Part shown: positions 48,351-56,630 of the stretch, one piece after another
Layout of the letters: every line of letters starts with the position of its first letter
Position numbering within the stretch: position 1 is the first letter of the stretch
Origin: UBA10649 sp963793105
GTDB taxonomy: Bacteria; Actinomycetota; Actinomycetes; S36-B12
DNA: 64,000 bases
Assembly: GCA_963793105.1 (NCBI GenBank)
Contig: CAWBZB010000004.1
Coordinates: 744,001 to 808,000 of the forward strand
Direction: 5' to 3'
The notes under the pieces: model-generated
What the model saw: the letters and a program-made list of their open reading frames with translations, nothing else
What the model was told of the DNA's origin: nothing
Databases searched by the model: none
Program-made: the position numbers and the translations under genes

Positions 48351-50063
48351 CGAGCCGCGGACGCGCTCCACCCACAGCCCCGACTCGTACTCGTAGACCA
48401 GTCCATCGGCCGCGCCCACCAGCGTCGGCAGTCCGGGCGCCGCGCCCACCGTCAGCGGAGCCTCGGGATTGCCCTGCGAGTTCGACGACCCGCGGGCGAT
48501 CGACACCTCGAACGCCTGGACGCTGCCGGCGCTCTCGCTGCCGAGGACCACGAGCGTGTCCGCCCCGGACCAGGCCGCGTCGAGCACCTCGACCAGCCTC
48601 GACTCGACCCGGATGGGTCCGTTGACGGCGATGCGGGTCGACGATCCGGACGAGCGGATCACCCGGGCCAGGAGGAGCCCGGTCCGCGGACCGCGCCGGA
48701 TGATCAGGGCCGCACGGGTGCCGTCCCGGGACGGGATCGCGGCGAGCAGCACCGTGCGCTTGCTCAGCCCCGAGACCGCGATCGGCACCGAGGTGCCGTC
48801 ACTGGAGACCGAGAGCAGGCCCTCGTCCTCGTCGACGACCCACACCGAGGAGCTGTCGAAGGCGATCGACGTCGGTGACCCCGGCTCGCGGATGCGGATG
48901 AGAGGGGAGTCCTCGAGCATCCGTGCCTCCCAGACCGCCCCCTCGATGTCGATCCCCGCCACTGACCGGGAGTCAGGCGACACCGCGATGTCGATGAGGG
49001 GGACCTCACCCGTCCCCGCGCCGCCCGGCACCGGCCGCACACCGTCCGGGATCAGCCGCACCACTCCGTCGGGCCGCCCGGCATAGCCCAAGGACCCGGG
49101 AGCCAGGCCGTTGGGGTCGACTGCCGGCCAGGCGTCGCGAGGCTGCGGCGACGGCGTGCCCAGCACGACGAGCGGCTGCCCCCCGGCGGTGATGTCCACC
49201 GCCGTGACGTCCGGCAGTTGCCTGAGCGTCCACACGATCTGCTGGGAGAAGGCCTGGCGGGTCCGATCATCCGCCTGCCGGGCATTGGCCGTGAGATCCA
49301 CCCGCGCGATGCCCGCCTCGATGGGAACCGCGTCGATATTCAGGGTCACCCCCGCCGGGAAGCCCGTGCGAACCGCCGGGCGCAGCCACGCGCTGGGTCC
49401 GGCAACCAGGTCCCGGACCAGAGTGGTCGCCAGCCCGGGACCGATCACGGGGATCATCCGGGGATCGGGGACCAGCGTCTGGAACTCCGGGTTGAAGAAG
49501 TACACCGAGAAGCTGCGGAAGGCCCGGTCGACGTCGGTCTGCGACAGGAGGAGCCCTTCGGGCGGCGTCGAGATCCGCCACTCCCCACCCACCCGGTCGA
49601 GATCGAACGCGGTACGCAGCTCCGCGGACGGCCCACTCACCTCGAAGCGGCCGTTCGGGGCGATCCGACCCGCCTCGTCGGCGGTAACGACGACGGCACT
49701 GCCCAGCTCCGTCAGCGACGGCGCCCCCTCGTACACCGAGACGCCCGCGTCCGTGACCCACTCCAGGCTCGCCTTGGGAGTCAGGTACATCCGTGCAACC
49801 GCATGATTTCCGTCGAAGGACGCGGATGCGTCGAGGAAGCCCTGAACGACCTCGAGCTGACTCATGCCGGGTCGTGGCTCGCGAGCGATCACGCGGATGA
49901 ACTGGTCCTCCGGATCGACGCCGACCTGCTCGCCCTGCTCGATCGGCCCTGCCGTCGGCACCTGGGCGGTGAGCGACGAGGGCGGGCCGGTGCATGCGCT
50001 CACGGTCACCGCGGCAGCGAGCACGACCGCGATCCGGGCCAACCGCCGAGGACGTCGCGTCAT
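48330..50063 (-). CDS. lpqB: LpqB lipoprotein, partner of the MtrAB two-component system
   Basis: A 577-residue exported lipoprotein with twin-basic start (TRRPRRLARIAVVLAAAVTV), lipobox VSAC (Cys ~24), a GerMN domain (~50-330, MSQLEVVQGFLDASASFDGN) and a beta-propeller-like C-terminal half (DIAVSPDSRSVAGIDIEGAV, PTSIAFDSSSVWVVDEDEGL). In mycobacteria and Streptomyces LpqB interacts with the outer part of MtrB and tunes MtrA phosphorylation. It is last in the operon and overlaps mtrB by ATGA. Confidence 0.92.
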   Translation of the reverse strand: MTRRPRRLARIAVVLAAAVTVSACTGPPSSLTAQVPTAGPIEQGEQVGVDPEDQFIRVIAREPRPGMSQLEVVQGFLDASASFDGNHAVARMYLTPKASLEWVTDAGVSVYEGAPSLTELGSAVVVTADEAGRIAPNGRFEVSGPSAELRTAFDLDRVGGEWRISTPPEGLLLSQTDVDRAFRSFSVYFFNPEFQTLVPDPRMIPVIGPGLATTLVRDLVAGPSAWLRPAVRTGFPAGVTLNIDAVPIEAGIARVDLTANARQADDRTRQAFSQQIVWTLRQLPDVTAVDITAGGQPLVVLGTPSPQPRDAWPAVDPNGLAPGSLGYAGRPDGVVRLIPDGVRPVPGGAGTGEVPLIDIAVSPDSRSVAGIDIEGAVWEARMLEDSPLIRIREPGSPTSIAFDSSSVWVVDEDEGLLSVSSDGTSVPIAVSGLSKRTVLLAAIPSRDGTRAALIIRRGPRTGLLLARVIRSSGSSTRIAVNGPIRVESRLVEVLDAAWSGADTLVVLGSESAGSVQAFEVSIARGSSNSQGNPEAPLTVGAAPGLPTLVGAADGLVYEYESGLWVERVRGSSPTYPG

Positions 50064-51775
50064 CGGCGGTCACCTCCCTCGATCACGAACGACGCGGCGG
50101 GCGACGGGACCGATGCATCCTCGCTCGCCGCTTCCGCCGCCTCGTCCCGGGTCACGACGTCGTAGTCGGAATCAGCGTCATACTCACCCAGGAGATCCGG
50201 AGGCTCCAGCGGCAGGGGGGCGTCGGTGATCGGGACCGCGCGATCCAGCGGCAGGGTGAGGCGGAAGCAGGCTCCCTTGCCCGGCTCGCCCCAGGCCTCC
50301 AGCCAGCCTCCGTGCAGTCGGGCGTCCTCCAGCGAGATCGACAGCCCCAGACCCGTGCCGCCGGTCGTCCGGGCACGCGCCGGGTCGGCGCGCCAGAACC
50401 TGTTGAAGACCAGGGACGACTCCCCCGGCCGCATGCCTACGCCGAAGTCGCGCACGGACACCGAGACGGCGTCCGGGCCACGCCCGATCGTCACGTCGAT
50501 GCCCCTGAGGTCACCGTGCTCGATGGCGTTCTCGATCAGGTTCCGCACGATGCGCTGGACCCGCCGGGGATCGCAGTCGACGGGGCAGGTGGGCTCCGCG
50601 GTGACCAGTCGGATGTCGAGCCCACCCCGATCGGCGAGCGGCTGAGCGATGTCGATCGCCCTCTGCACGAGCCCGACGAGGTCGATCCGCTCGACATCCA
50701 GCACCGCCGCTCCCGCATCGAACCGCGAGATCTCGAGCAGGTCGACCAGCAGCGCCTCGAACCTGTCGAGCTGGTTCTGCAGCAGCTCCACCGCGCGCTC
50801 CGTCGGCGCGTCGAGTCGATCTCGATCGTCGTACACGACGTCCGCCGCCATCCGGATCGTCGTCAGTGGCGTGCGCAGCTCGTGGGAGACGTCCGAGACG
50901 AATCGCTGCTGCACCCGCGAGAGCTCCTCGAGCTGACGGATCTGGCGGGCCAGGCTCTCGGCCATGGCGTTGAAGGAAGTCGCGAGTCGGGCCAGGTCGT
51001 CGGTGCCCTTCACCTTCATGCGCTCCGACAGGTTGCCCTCGGCGAGCCGGGCCGCGGTCTGCGACGCCGCCCGCACCGGGACCACGACCTGCCGTGTTAC
51101 CAGCCACGCGACGAACGCCAGCAGCAGGACCAGCAGGATCCCCGTGTACACGACGGATGTGCGGACGAGGTCAAGGGTGGACTGCTCCTGGCCCAGCGGG
51201 AACAGGTAGTAGAGCTCGTAGGGACCCACGGTGGGCACCGTCAGCGGAGCCCCCACGATGAGGCCAGGCGCGCTGCGTCCGTCCAGGAACTGGATCTCCG
51301 TGTACGTCCAGGACTGCCGTTCGGAGTCGACCACCGCCTCCCGGAGCAGGGTCGGCACGCTGGTCTCGGCGACGAGGTTCGTCCCGCGCTCGGGGGCATC
51401 GCCGCTGGGCTGCGAGGACAGCAGCAGCACGTCGAACGTCGACGGGGATCCCGCGCGGGTGGCCAGGGCGCTCACCACGCTGTCCACGAGTCGAGCAGCC
51501 GAGGGCGTCGAGGGACCGGTGTCTGCCGCATCGAGGATGCGCTGTGCCTCGCCGAGGCCGGCTGAGGCCTCGCCGATGCTGATCCGCTCCTTGGCATCCA
51601 GCAGGCCCGACGTGACCCGGGACAGCAGCGACAGGCCCAGGACGCCGACGACGATGACCGACAGCACGAGGGTCGTGGAGGTGACGCGCAGCCACAGCGA
51701 GCGCCCCCAGATGCGCACGATCGCGCGCGGGACGAAGAGAAGGAACCGGGACACGGCCATCAGGATGCGGGTCAT
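50060..51775 (-). CDS. mtrB: MtrB sensor histidine kinase
   Basis: A 571-residue membrane kinase: TM1 (~25-50, VTSTTLVLSVIVVGVLGLSL), an extracellular sensor ~50-205, TM2 (~210-235, TSVVYTGILLVLLLAFVAWL), HAMP, HisKA with FVSDVSHELRTPLTTIRMAA (His ~295) and HATPase with NLIENAIEHGD, VSVRDFGVGM and GGTGLGLSISL. It phosphorylates MtrA, the regulator of cell-wall metabolism and division in actinobacteria. It lies 18 bases after mtrA and is coupled to lpqB. The C-terminal acidic tail of ~50 residues is loosely conserved in this family. Confidence 0.94.
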   Translation of the reverse strand: MTRILMAVSRFLLFVPRAIVRIWGRSLWLRVTSTTLVLSVIVVGVLGLSLLSRVTSGLLDAKERISIGEASAGLGEAQRILDAADTGPSTPSAARLVDSVVSALATRAGSPSTFDVLLLSSQPSGDAPERGTNLVAETSVPTLLREAVVDSERQSWTYTEIQFLDGRSAPGLIVGAPLTVPTVGPYELYYLFPLGQEQSTLDLVRTSVVYTGILLVLLLAFVAWLVTRQVVVPVRAASQTAARLAEGNLSERMKVKGTDDLARLATSFNAMAESLARQIRQLEELSRVQQRFVSDVSHELRTPLTTIRMAADVVYDDRDRLDAPTERAVELLQNQLDRFEALLVDLLEISRFDAGAAVLDVERIDLVGLVQRAIDIAQPLADRGGLDIRLVTAEPTCPVDCDPRRVQRIVRNLIENAIEHGDLRGIDVTIGRGPDAVSVSVRDFGVGMRPGESSLVFNRFWRADPARARTTGGTGLGLSISLEDARLHGGWLEAWGEPGKGACFRLTLPLDRAVPITDAPLPLEPPDLLGEYDADSDYDVVTRDEAAEAASEDASVPSPAASFVIEGGDRR

Positions 51776-51793
51776 CGAACTGCCGCCAGCGCG

Positions 51794-52504
51794 CTACGCC
51801 GGACCCGCCTTGTAGCCCACGCCCCGGACGGTGAGAACGATGTCCGGGTTCTCGGGATCGATCTCCACCTTGGCGCGCAGTCGCTGAACATGCACGTTGA
51901 CCAGTCGCGTGTCGGCGGCATGCCGGTAGCCCCACACCTCCTGAAGCAGGACCTCCCTCGTGAAGACCTGCCCCGGCTTGCGCGCCAGGCAGACCAGCAG
52001 GTCGAACTCCAGGGGCGTCAGCGACAGCACCTCACCGCCGCGTCGCACGGCGTGACCGGTGACGTCGATCTCCAGGTCGCCGATGAGCAGGGTCTGCGGC
52101 GGGCTGTCGTCGTTTCGGCGGATTCGAGCGCGGATCCGGGCCACGAGCTCCTTCGGCTTGAAGGGCTTCACCACGTAGTCGTCTGCGCCGGACTCGAGTC
52201 CGACGACGACGTCGATGGTGTCGCTCTTTGCCGTCAGCATGACGATCGGCGTTCCGGACTCGGCCCGGATCGCCCGGCAGACGTCGATCCCGTCCCGCCC
52301 GGGGAGCATCAGGTCGAGCAGCACGAGGTCGGGCTTGGTCTCGCGGAAGGCGTCGAGGGCCCCCTCGCCGTCGGCGCAGAAGACCGGCTCGAACCCCTCG
52401 CCGCGCAACACGATGCCGAGCATCTCCGACAGCGCGGCGTCGTCGTCGACCACCAGCACTCGCCCGCGCGAGGAACTGGACGAGCCCGACTGGGTCACCG
52501 ACAT
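51794..52504 (-). CDS. mtrA: MtrA response regulator
   Basis: A 236-residue OmpR-class regulator. The receiver (~14-125) has VLVVDDDAALSEMLGIVLRG, acceptor Asp in LVLLDLMLPGRDG and VVKPFKPKEL. The DNA-binding winged helix (~135-230) has LTPLEFDLLVCLARKPGQVF and VNVHVQRLRAKVE. MtrA is essential in mycobacteria. In Streptomyces it represses antibiotic and developmental genes. It lies four bases after the CPBP gene stop, so all four genes (CPBP, mtrA, mtrB, lpqB) probably form one operon. Confidence 0.95.
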   Translation of the reverse strand: MSVTQSGSSSSSRGRVLVVDDDAALSEMLGIVLRGEGFEPVFCADGEGALDAFRETKPDLVLLDLMLPGRDGIDVCRAIRAESGTPIVMLTAKSDTIDVVVGLESGADDYVVKPFKPKELVARIRARIRRNDDSPPQTLLIGDLEIDVTGHAVRRGGEVLSLTPLEFDLLVCLARKPGQVFTREVLLQEVWGYRHAADTRLVNVHVQRLRAKVEIDPENPDIVLTVRGVGYKAGPA

Positions 52505-52508
52505 GCGC

Positions 52509-53276
52509 CTATGGTGTCATCTCGGGCACGCCAACGAGCAGCAATATCGCCCCGGGTGCGTTGACCAGCCCGTGCGCGACCATGGCGGACCCCGTGGATC
52601 CGGTCTTCCAGCGCACCCATCCGAGCAGAAGCCCCGTGGGCAGCAGGACGAAGAACCGCAGCGGCTCGAAGTGGAATCCGGCGAAGACGACGGCCGTGAT
52701 CACGATGGTCAGCGGTCCCGACAGGCCCCGCTTGCGCAGCGCGGCGAAGAAGAAGCCGCGGAAGAAGATCTCTTCCGCGATGGGCGCGCCCACCATGATG
52801 AGAAGGGCGAACACCGTGAGCGAGAGGCGGCCAGAACCCTCCTCGAGCTCACGGGCCGCCTCGCCCGCCGTGGAGGTGACATCCGGAACGAACAGCCTCG
52901 TGATGAGGGCGGCGATGGCCGCGGTCATCAGGCTGGCGAAGCCGGCGAGCGCCCCCCACCCGGTGTCGAGCCAGGTCAGCCGCAGTCCGAGGTCGACGCG
53001 CGGGCCGTTGCCGCGCCGAGCGGTGGCGAGCAGAGGCCAGCCGACCAGTGCGATCCAGGGCACGGTCGTGCCGACGAGGATCTGTACGCCGACGGACAGG
53101 TTGCCGAAGAACAGTGCGGCAGCGGCGCCCACCCCGATCAGCAGGGCCACGATGGCTGCCCAGAACACGTCCCACAGGCCCCACCGAGGTGTGCGCAGCT
53201 CGCGGCCGGCGGCCACCTCCTCGAGCACCGTGACCGGGCAGCCCGGGTAGTCGGCCGGCGGAAGGACACGGGTCAC
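52509..53276 (-). CDS. CPBP family intramembrane protease (Abi/CAAX type)
   Basis: A 255-residue membrane protein with about seven helices and the glutamate-type metalloprotease motifs: IMVGAPIAEEIFFRGFFFAA (EExxxR), VVFAGFHFEPLRFFV (FxxxH) and a closing histidine in AMVAHGLVNAPGAI. Members cleave or modify membrane substrates, some in bacteriocin immunity. I take GTG 53276 as start (VLPPADYPGC follows). It is first in the mtrA operon and divergent from the small membrane protein at 53406. Confidence 0.83.
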   Translation of the reverse strand: MTRVLPPADYPGCPVTVLEEVAAGRELRTPRWGLWDVFWAAIVALLIGVGAAAALFFGNLSVGVQILVGTTVPWIALVGWPLLATARRGNGPRVDLGLRLTWLDTGWGALAGFASLMTAAIAALITRLFVPDVTSTAGEAARELEEGSGRLSLTVFALLIMVGAPIAEEIFFRGFFFAALRKRGLSGPLTIVITAVVFAGFHFEPLRFFVLLPTGLLLGWVRWKTGSTGSAMVAHGLVNAPGAILLLVGVPEMTP

Positions 53277-53393
53277 GCGAGCACCGTACGCGACCCGAAC
53301 TCGTCGAGTGGTCGGCGGCGCACGTCCCGGCGCCCGGCATCCGGTGCCCCGTCGCCCACTCGACGTGCTGGTGCGGCCGACAGGCAGTGGCGC

Positions 53394-53399
53394 TACGGT
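53394..53399 (+). promoter_or_regulatory. Putative -10 box for the small membrane protein
   Basis: TACGGT ends 6 bases before GTG 53406 with no ribosome binding site, in line with leaderless transcription. Confidence 0.35.
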
Positions 53400-53405
53400 C
53401 AAGGC

Positions 53406-53696
53406 GTGACGAACGAGCGCCCGCCCACGAAGAACCCGTGGCTCGCCATGAATCCGATGCACCGCGTGATCGGGATCGTCCTTGTGGTGGTCGGCGGAGT
53501 CTGGTTCCTTCAGGGCATCGGCGTCGCCCAGGACAGCGTCATGACGGGCAGCACGCTGTGGGCCGTCCTCGGGGGGGCTTGCTTCGTGGCCGGCGTCATC
53601 GTTCTGCGCCGCGCACTGACGGCCACGCGACGCATGATCGAGGAGCGCAGCAACGAGGAGCGCAGCGCGAACGAGGAACGCACCCCGGACGAGTAG
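53406..53696 (+). CDS. Small two-helix membrane protein, function unknown
   Basis: A 96-residue protein with two hydrophobic helices (VIGIVLVVVGGVWFLQGIGV and LWAVLGGACFVAGVIVL) joined by a short loop (AQDSVMTGST), then an arginine/glutamate coil with an internal repeat RSNEERSANEER near the end. The repeat comes from near-identical DNA copies. Short proteins of this two-helix type are frequent in actinobacteria but have no known role. It is divergent from the CPBP gene and faces sahH across a hairpin terminator. Confidence 0.68.
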   Translation: MTNERPPTKNPWLAMNPMHRVIGIVLVVVGGVWFLQGIGVAQDSVMTGSTLWAVLGGACFVAGVIVLRRALTATRRMIEERSNEERSANEERTPDE

Positions 53697-53781
53697 ACCG
53701 CGAGCAGCGCCCCGATTCGCCGACCTCGTCGGCTGCACGTGAGTGCCGGCTGCGGGCCGACGCGGCGGTAACACGCAGACA

Positions 53782-53806
53782 GCTCCGGGCCGATACGGCC
53801 CGGAGC
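53782..53806. terminator. Bidirectional terminator hairpin
   Basis: A perfect 11-base-pair stem GCTCCGGGCCG-ATA-CGGCCCGGAGC followed by CGTCTGCTTG, between the convergent small membrane protein gene and sahH. Confidence 0.75.
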
Positions 53807-53838
53807 CGTCTGCTTGTCCCGCGTGGCGGGAGGAACGC

Positions 53839-55296
53839 CTAGTAGCGGTAGTGGTCCGGCTTGTAGGGGCCGGCCACATCGACGCCGAGGTACTCGGCCT
53901 GCTTCTTGTTCAGCTCGGTGAGCCGGACGCCCAGGGCATCAAGGTGAAGGCGTGCCACCTTCTCGTCGAGGTGCTTGGGCAGCGTGTAGACGCCCAGCGG
54001 GTACTCGTCGAGCTTGGTGAACAACTCGATCTGCGCCAGCACCTGGTTCGTGAAGGAGTTGCTCATCACGAAGGACGGGTGCCCGGTGGCGTTGCCCAGG
54101 TTCAGCAGGCGGCCCTCCGACAGCATGATGATCGAGTGGCCGTCGGGGAACGTCCACTCGTCAACCTGCGGCTTGATGGTCTTGCGCTTGATCCCGGTCG
54201 TCCCGGTGAGTCCGGCGATGTCGATCTCGTTGTCGAAGTGACCGATGTTGCCGACGATCGCCTGGTGCTTCATCTTCGACATCGAGTCGACCGTGATGAC
54301 GTCGTAGCAGCCGGTGGCCGTGATGAAGATGTCCGCCGAGCCGAGCACGTCCTCGAGACGGGCGACCTGGTAGCCGTCCATGGCAGCCTGGAGCGCGCAG
54401 ATGGGGTCGATCTCGGTGACGATGACGCGAGCGCCCTGGCCGCGCAGCGAGTCCGCTGAGCCCTTGCCGACATCGCCGTAGCCGCAGACCACCGCGACCT
54501 TGCCGCCGATGAGGGTGTCGGTCGCCCGGTTGATGCCGTCGATGAGCGAGTGGCGGCAGCCGTACTTGTTGTCGAACTTGCTCTTGGTCACCGAGTCATT
54601 GACGTTGATCGCCGGGAAGAGCAGCGAGCCCTCGCGCATCATCTCGTAGAGACGGTGCACGCCGGTCGTGGTCTCCTCGGTGACGCCCTTGATGCCGGAC
54701 GCAACGGTGGTCCAGCGCTGCGGGTCCTCGGTGAGTGAGCGGCGCAGCGTCTCGAGGACGACGGCGTACTCCTCGGACGTGGACTCGTCGGGCGTCGGGA
54801 CGGCGCCGGCGGCCTCGAACTCCTTGCCCTTGTGGACCAGGAGAGTGGCGTCTCCGCCGTCGTCGAGGATCATGTTCGGGCCCTTGCCATCCGGCCACAT
54901 CAGGATCTGCTCGGTGCACCACCAGTACTCGGGGAGCGTCTCGCCCTTCCAGGCGTACACCGGCACGCCCGCGGGCGCGTCGACCGTGCCCTTCGGGCCG
55001 ACGACGACCGCCGCAGCGGCGTGGTCCTGGGTGGAGAAGATGTTGCAGGAGGCCCAGCGCACGTCGGCACCGAGCTCCACGAGGGTCTCGATGAGGACGG
55101 CGGTCTGGACCGTCATGTGCAGGGAGCCGGTGATCCGGGCGCCCTTGAGCGGCTGGACGGTTCCGTACTCTGCGCGCATCGCCATGAGGCCGGGCATCTC
55201 GTGCTCGGCGAGGCGGATCTCGTCACGGCCGAACTCGGCCAGGGAGAGGTCGGCGACCTTGTAGTCAGGGGTGCCGTCGGACTTCAGAACGGACAT
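53839..55296 (-). CDS. sahH: Adenosylhomocysteinase (S-adenosylhomocysteine hydrolase)
   Basis: A 485-residue cytosolic enzyme that splits S-adenosylhomocysteine into adenosine and homocysteine, ending the SAM methylation cycle. Blocks: DYKVADLSLAEFGRDEIRLA, ASCNIFSTQDHAAAAV, the NAD-binding GGKVAVVCGYGDVGKGSADS, and the closing DVAGPYKPDHYRY with the Lys-Tyr pair that contacts NAD of the neighbouring subunit. Start ATG 55296 has GAGGAG at a normal distance; an upstream in-frame start would add thirteen unrelated residues. Two direct repeats lie 50-70 bases upstream. Confidence 0.96.
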   Translation of the reverse strand: MSVLKSDGTPDYKVADLSLAEFGRDEIRLAEHEMPGLMAMRAEYGTVQPLKGARITGSLHMTVQTAVLIETLVELGADVRWASCNIFSTQDHAAAAVVVGPKGTVDAPAGVPVYAWKGETLPEYWWCTEQILMWPDGKGPNMILDDGGDATLLVHKGKEFEAAGAVPTPDESTSEEYAVVLETLRRSLTEDPQRWTTVASGIKGVTEETTTGVHRLYEMMREGSLLFPAINVNDSVTKSKFDNKYGCRHSLIDGINRATDTLIGGKVAVVCGYGDVGKGSADSLRGQGARVIVTEIDPICALQAAMDGYQVARLEDVLGSADIFITATGCYDVITVDSMSKMKHQAIVGNIGHFDNEIDIAGLTGTTGIKRKTIKPQVDEWTFPDGHSIIMLSEGRLLNLGNATGHPSFVMSNSFTNQVLAQIELFTKLDEYPLGVYTLPKHLDEKVARLHLDALGVRLTELNKKQAEYLGVDVAGPYKPDHYRY

Positions 55297-55696
55297 GCGT
55301 GAACTCCTCGAATGCAGTGTCGGCGCGAACGGCACGAGGCTTCGATGGTTCGCAGGTGATGGTTCGCCGGTGCAGCGGGCGAACGTCGCGACGGGAACCA
55401 GGGCTCCGGACCATCGGCGACGAGCCCATTCTGCCAGATCCCGGGCCTTGCGCCAGCCAGCCGCCCACTCCCCTGGCCCCTCGCCCCGCCCTCGCCCGTT
55501 TGTCCCCGTAAGCGGGACAACCGGCCACCTGCGTGGGAGAACCGGTCAATTCGGCCCCGAAATCATGACGATCTGACCATCTCGTCCCATGGCGGCCAGC
55601 GGGGCAGCCTGCGTCGATCCGACCGGGAGAAACGGTCAAATCACGCCCATTTCAGGCTCGAGATCGACCGCTTGTCCCGCTTAGCGGGAGAAACGG
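55297..55696. other. 400-base intergenic region between the CDF gene and sahH
   Basis: No coding character. It holds direct repeats GATGGTTCGC (55344-55353 and 55358-55367) close to sahH, and at 55500-55700 several copies of a GCGGGAgAAaCGGTCA-like unit in both directions that can pair into hairpins. I find no match to the SAH riboswitch I know and no RNA gene. Confidence 0.6.
55344..55367. repeat. Direct repeat GATGGTTCGC upstream of sahH
   Basis: Two exact 10-base copies start 14 bases apart (55344 and 55358), 48-71 bases ahead of the sahH start codon. A possible regulator-binding site; which protein binds is unknown. Confidence 0.5.
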
Positions 55697-55700
55697 TCAG
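55500..55700. repeat. Cluster of GGGAGAAACGGTCA-like repeats
   Basis: Direct copies begin near 55512 (GCGGGACAACCGGCC), 55533 (GTGGGAGAACCGGTCAAT), 55623 (CCGGGAGAAACGGTCAAAT) and 55684 (GCGGGAGAAACGGTCAG). Inverse copies are at 55574-55589 and 55666-55680. They make at least two potential hairpins. The last copy runs into the stop codon of the CDF gene. Confidence 0.65.
55666..55698. terminator. Hairpin at the end of the CDF gene
   Basis: GACCGCTTGTCCCGC and GCGGGAGAAACGGTC pair at 13 of 15 positions around a TTA loop. The stem reaches the CDF stop codon, so it could end the CDF-side transcript before sahH. Confidence 0.45.
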
Positions 55701-56617
55701 GGGTGGGGGGAGCGGTCGAGGTCGGGCTCGAGGAAGATGAAGCGCGCCGTCGGGACCGCCGATCGAACCGCCTCCTCGGCGGCGTCGATGTCGCGGGCGA
55801 TCTCGGTTCCGGTATCGCCGTGCGCCACCGCGATCTTGGCCGCCACCAGCAAGTCGTCCGGTCCGACGTGCAGCGTGCGCAGGTGGATGACCCGCTCGAC
55901 GCCGTCCGAGGACTCCAGCGCGGCGCGAATCGCCGCCACTTCCTCCGGGAGGGCGCTCTCGCCCACCAGCATCGCGGTCATCTCCATCGCCAGGAAGATC
56001 GCGATCACCACCAGCAAGGTGCCAACGGCCATCGCTCCCATGGCGTCGAATCGCCCGTTGCCGGTGATCACGGCGAGGCCGACCCCCAGCAGCGCGAACA
56101 CCAGGCCGGTGAGGGCACCGGCGTCCTCGAGGAGGATGACCGGGAGTTCGGGCTGGCGCGCGTCGCGAATGAACTTCGCCATCGAGCGCCGGCCGCGGGA
56201 GCGGTTGGCCTCCCGGACCGCCGTCCGGAGGGACAGGCCCTCGAGCACGATCGCCACCAGCAGCACCACGACCGCGATCCACCAGTCGTTGAGCGGCTCC
56301 GGCTCCTGCCACTTGTGCCAGCCCTCGTAGAGGGAGAACATCCCGCCGACGAGGAAGAGCACGATGGCGACGACGAAGCCATACACGTACCGGCGGCGCC
56401 CGTAGCCGAAGTTGTGCTGCTCGTCCGCCAGCTTCTTGGCGCGCTTGTTGCCGATCAGGAGCAGCACCTGGTTTCCGGAGTCGGCGACCGAGTGGATGGC
56501 CTCGGACAGCATGGACGACGACCCGGTGAAGGCGAATGCGACGAACTTCGCCACCGCGATGCCGAGATTGGCCAGGAGCGCGGCGATGACCGCCTTCATG
56601 CCGCCCTCGGTGCTCAT
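55697..56617 (-). CDS. Cation diffusion facilitator (CDF) family metal exporter
   Basis: A 306-residue six-helix membrane protein that exports Zn, Fe, Mn or similar divalent ions in exchange for protons. The first metal motif is in SMLSEAIHSVADSGNQVLLL (HSxAD), the second in VILLEDAGALTGLVFALLGV (Asp/Gly-Ala in place of HxxxD). A cytosolic C-terminal domain (~205-306) follows. The metal is not predictable from these motifs. It starts 13 bases after manA and shares its operon. Confidence 0.85.
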   Translation of the reverse strand: MSTEGGMKAVIAALLANLGIAVAKFVAFAFTGSSSMLSEAIHSVADSGNQVLLLIGNKRAKKLADEQHNFGYGRRRYVYGFVVAIVLFLVGGMFSLYEGWHKWQEPEPLNDWWIAVVVLLVAIVLEGLSLRTAVREANRSRGRRSMAKFIRDARQPELPVILLEDAGALTGLVFALLGVGLAVITGNGRFDAMGAMAVGTLLVVIAIFLAMEMTAMLVGESALPEEVAAIRAALESSDGVERVIHLRTLHVGPDDLLVAAKIAVAHGDTGTEIARDIDAAEEAVRSAVPTARFIFLEPDLDRSPHP

Positions 56618-56630
56618 TCCGGCCCCCCGC

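Noticed and set aside
55297..55440. Possible SAH riboswitch ahead of sahH
   Set aside because: I looked for the conserved core of the ahcY element in the leader and did not find it. Only direct repeats and GC-rich pairing are visible.
55500..55700. Possible CRISPR array
   Set aside because: Repeat units vary, occur in both directions and have unequal spacing; no cas gene is in the window.
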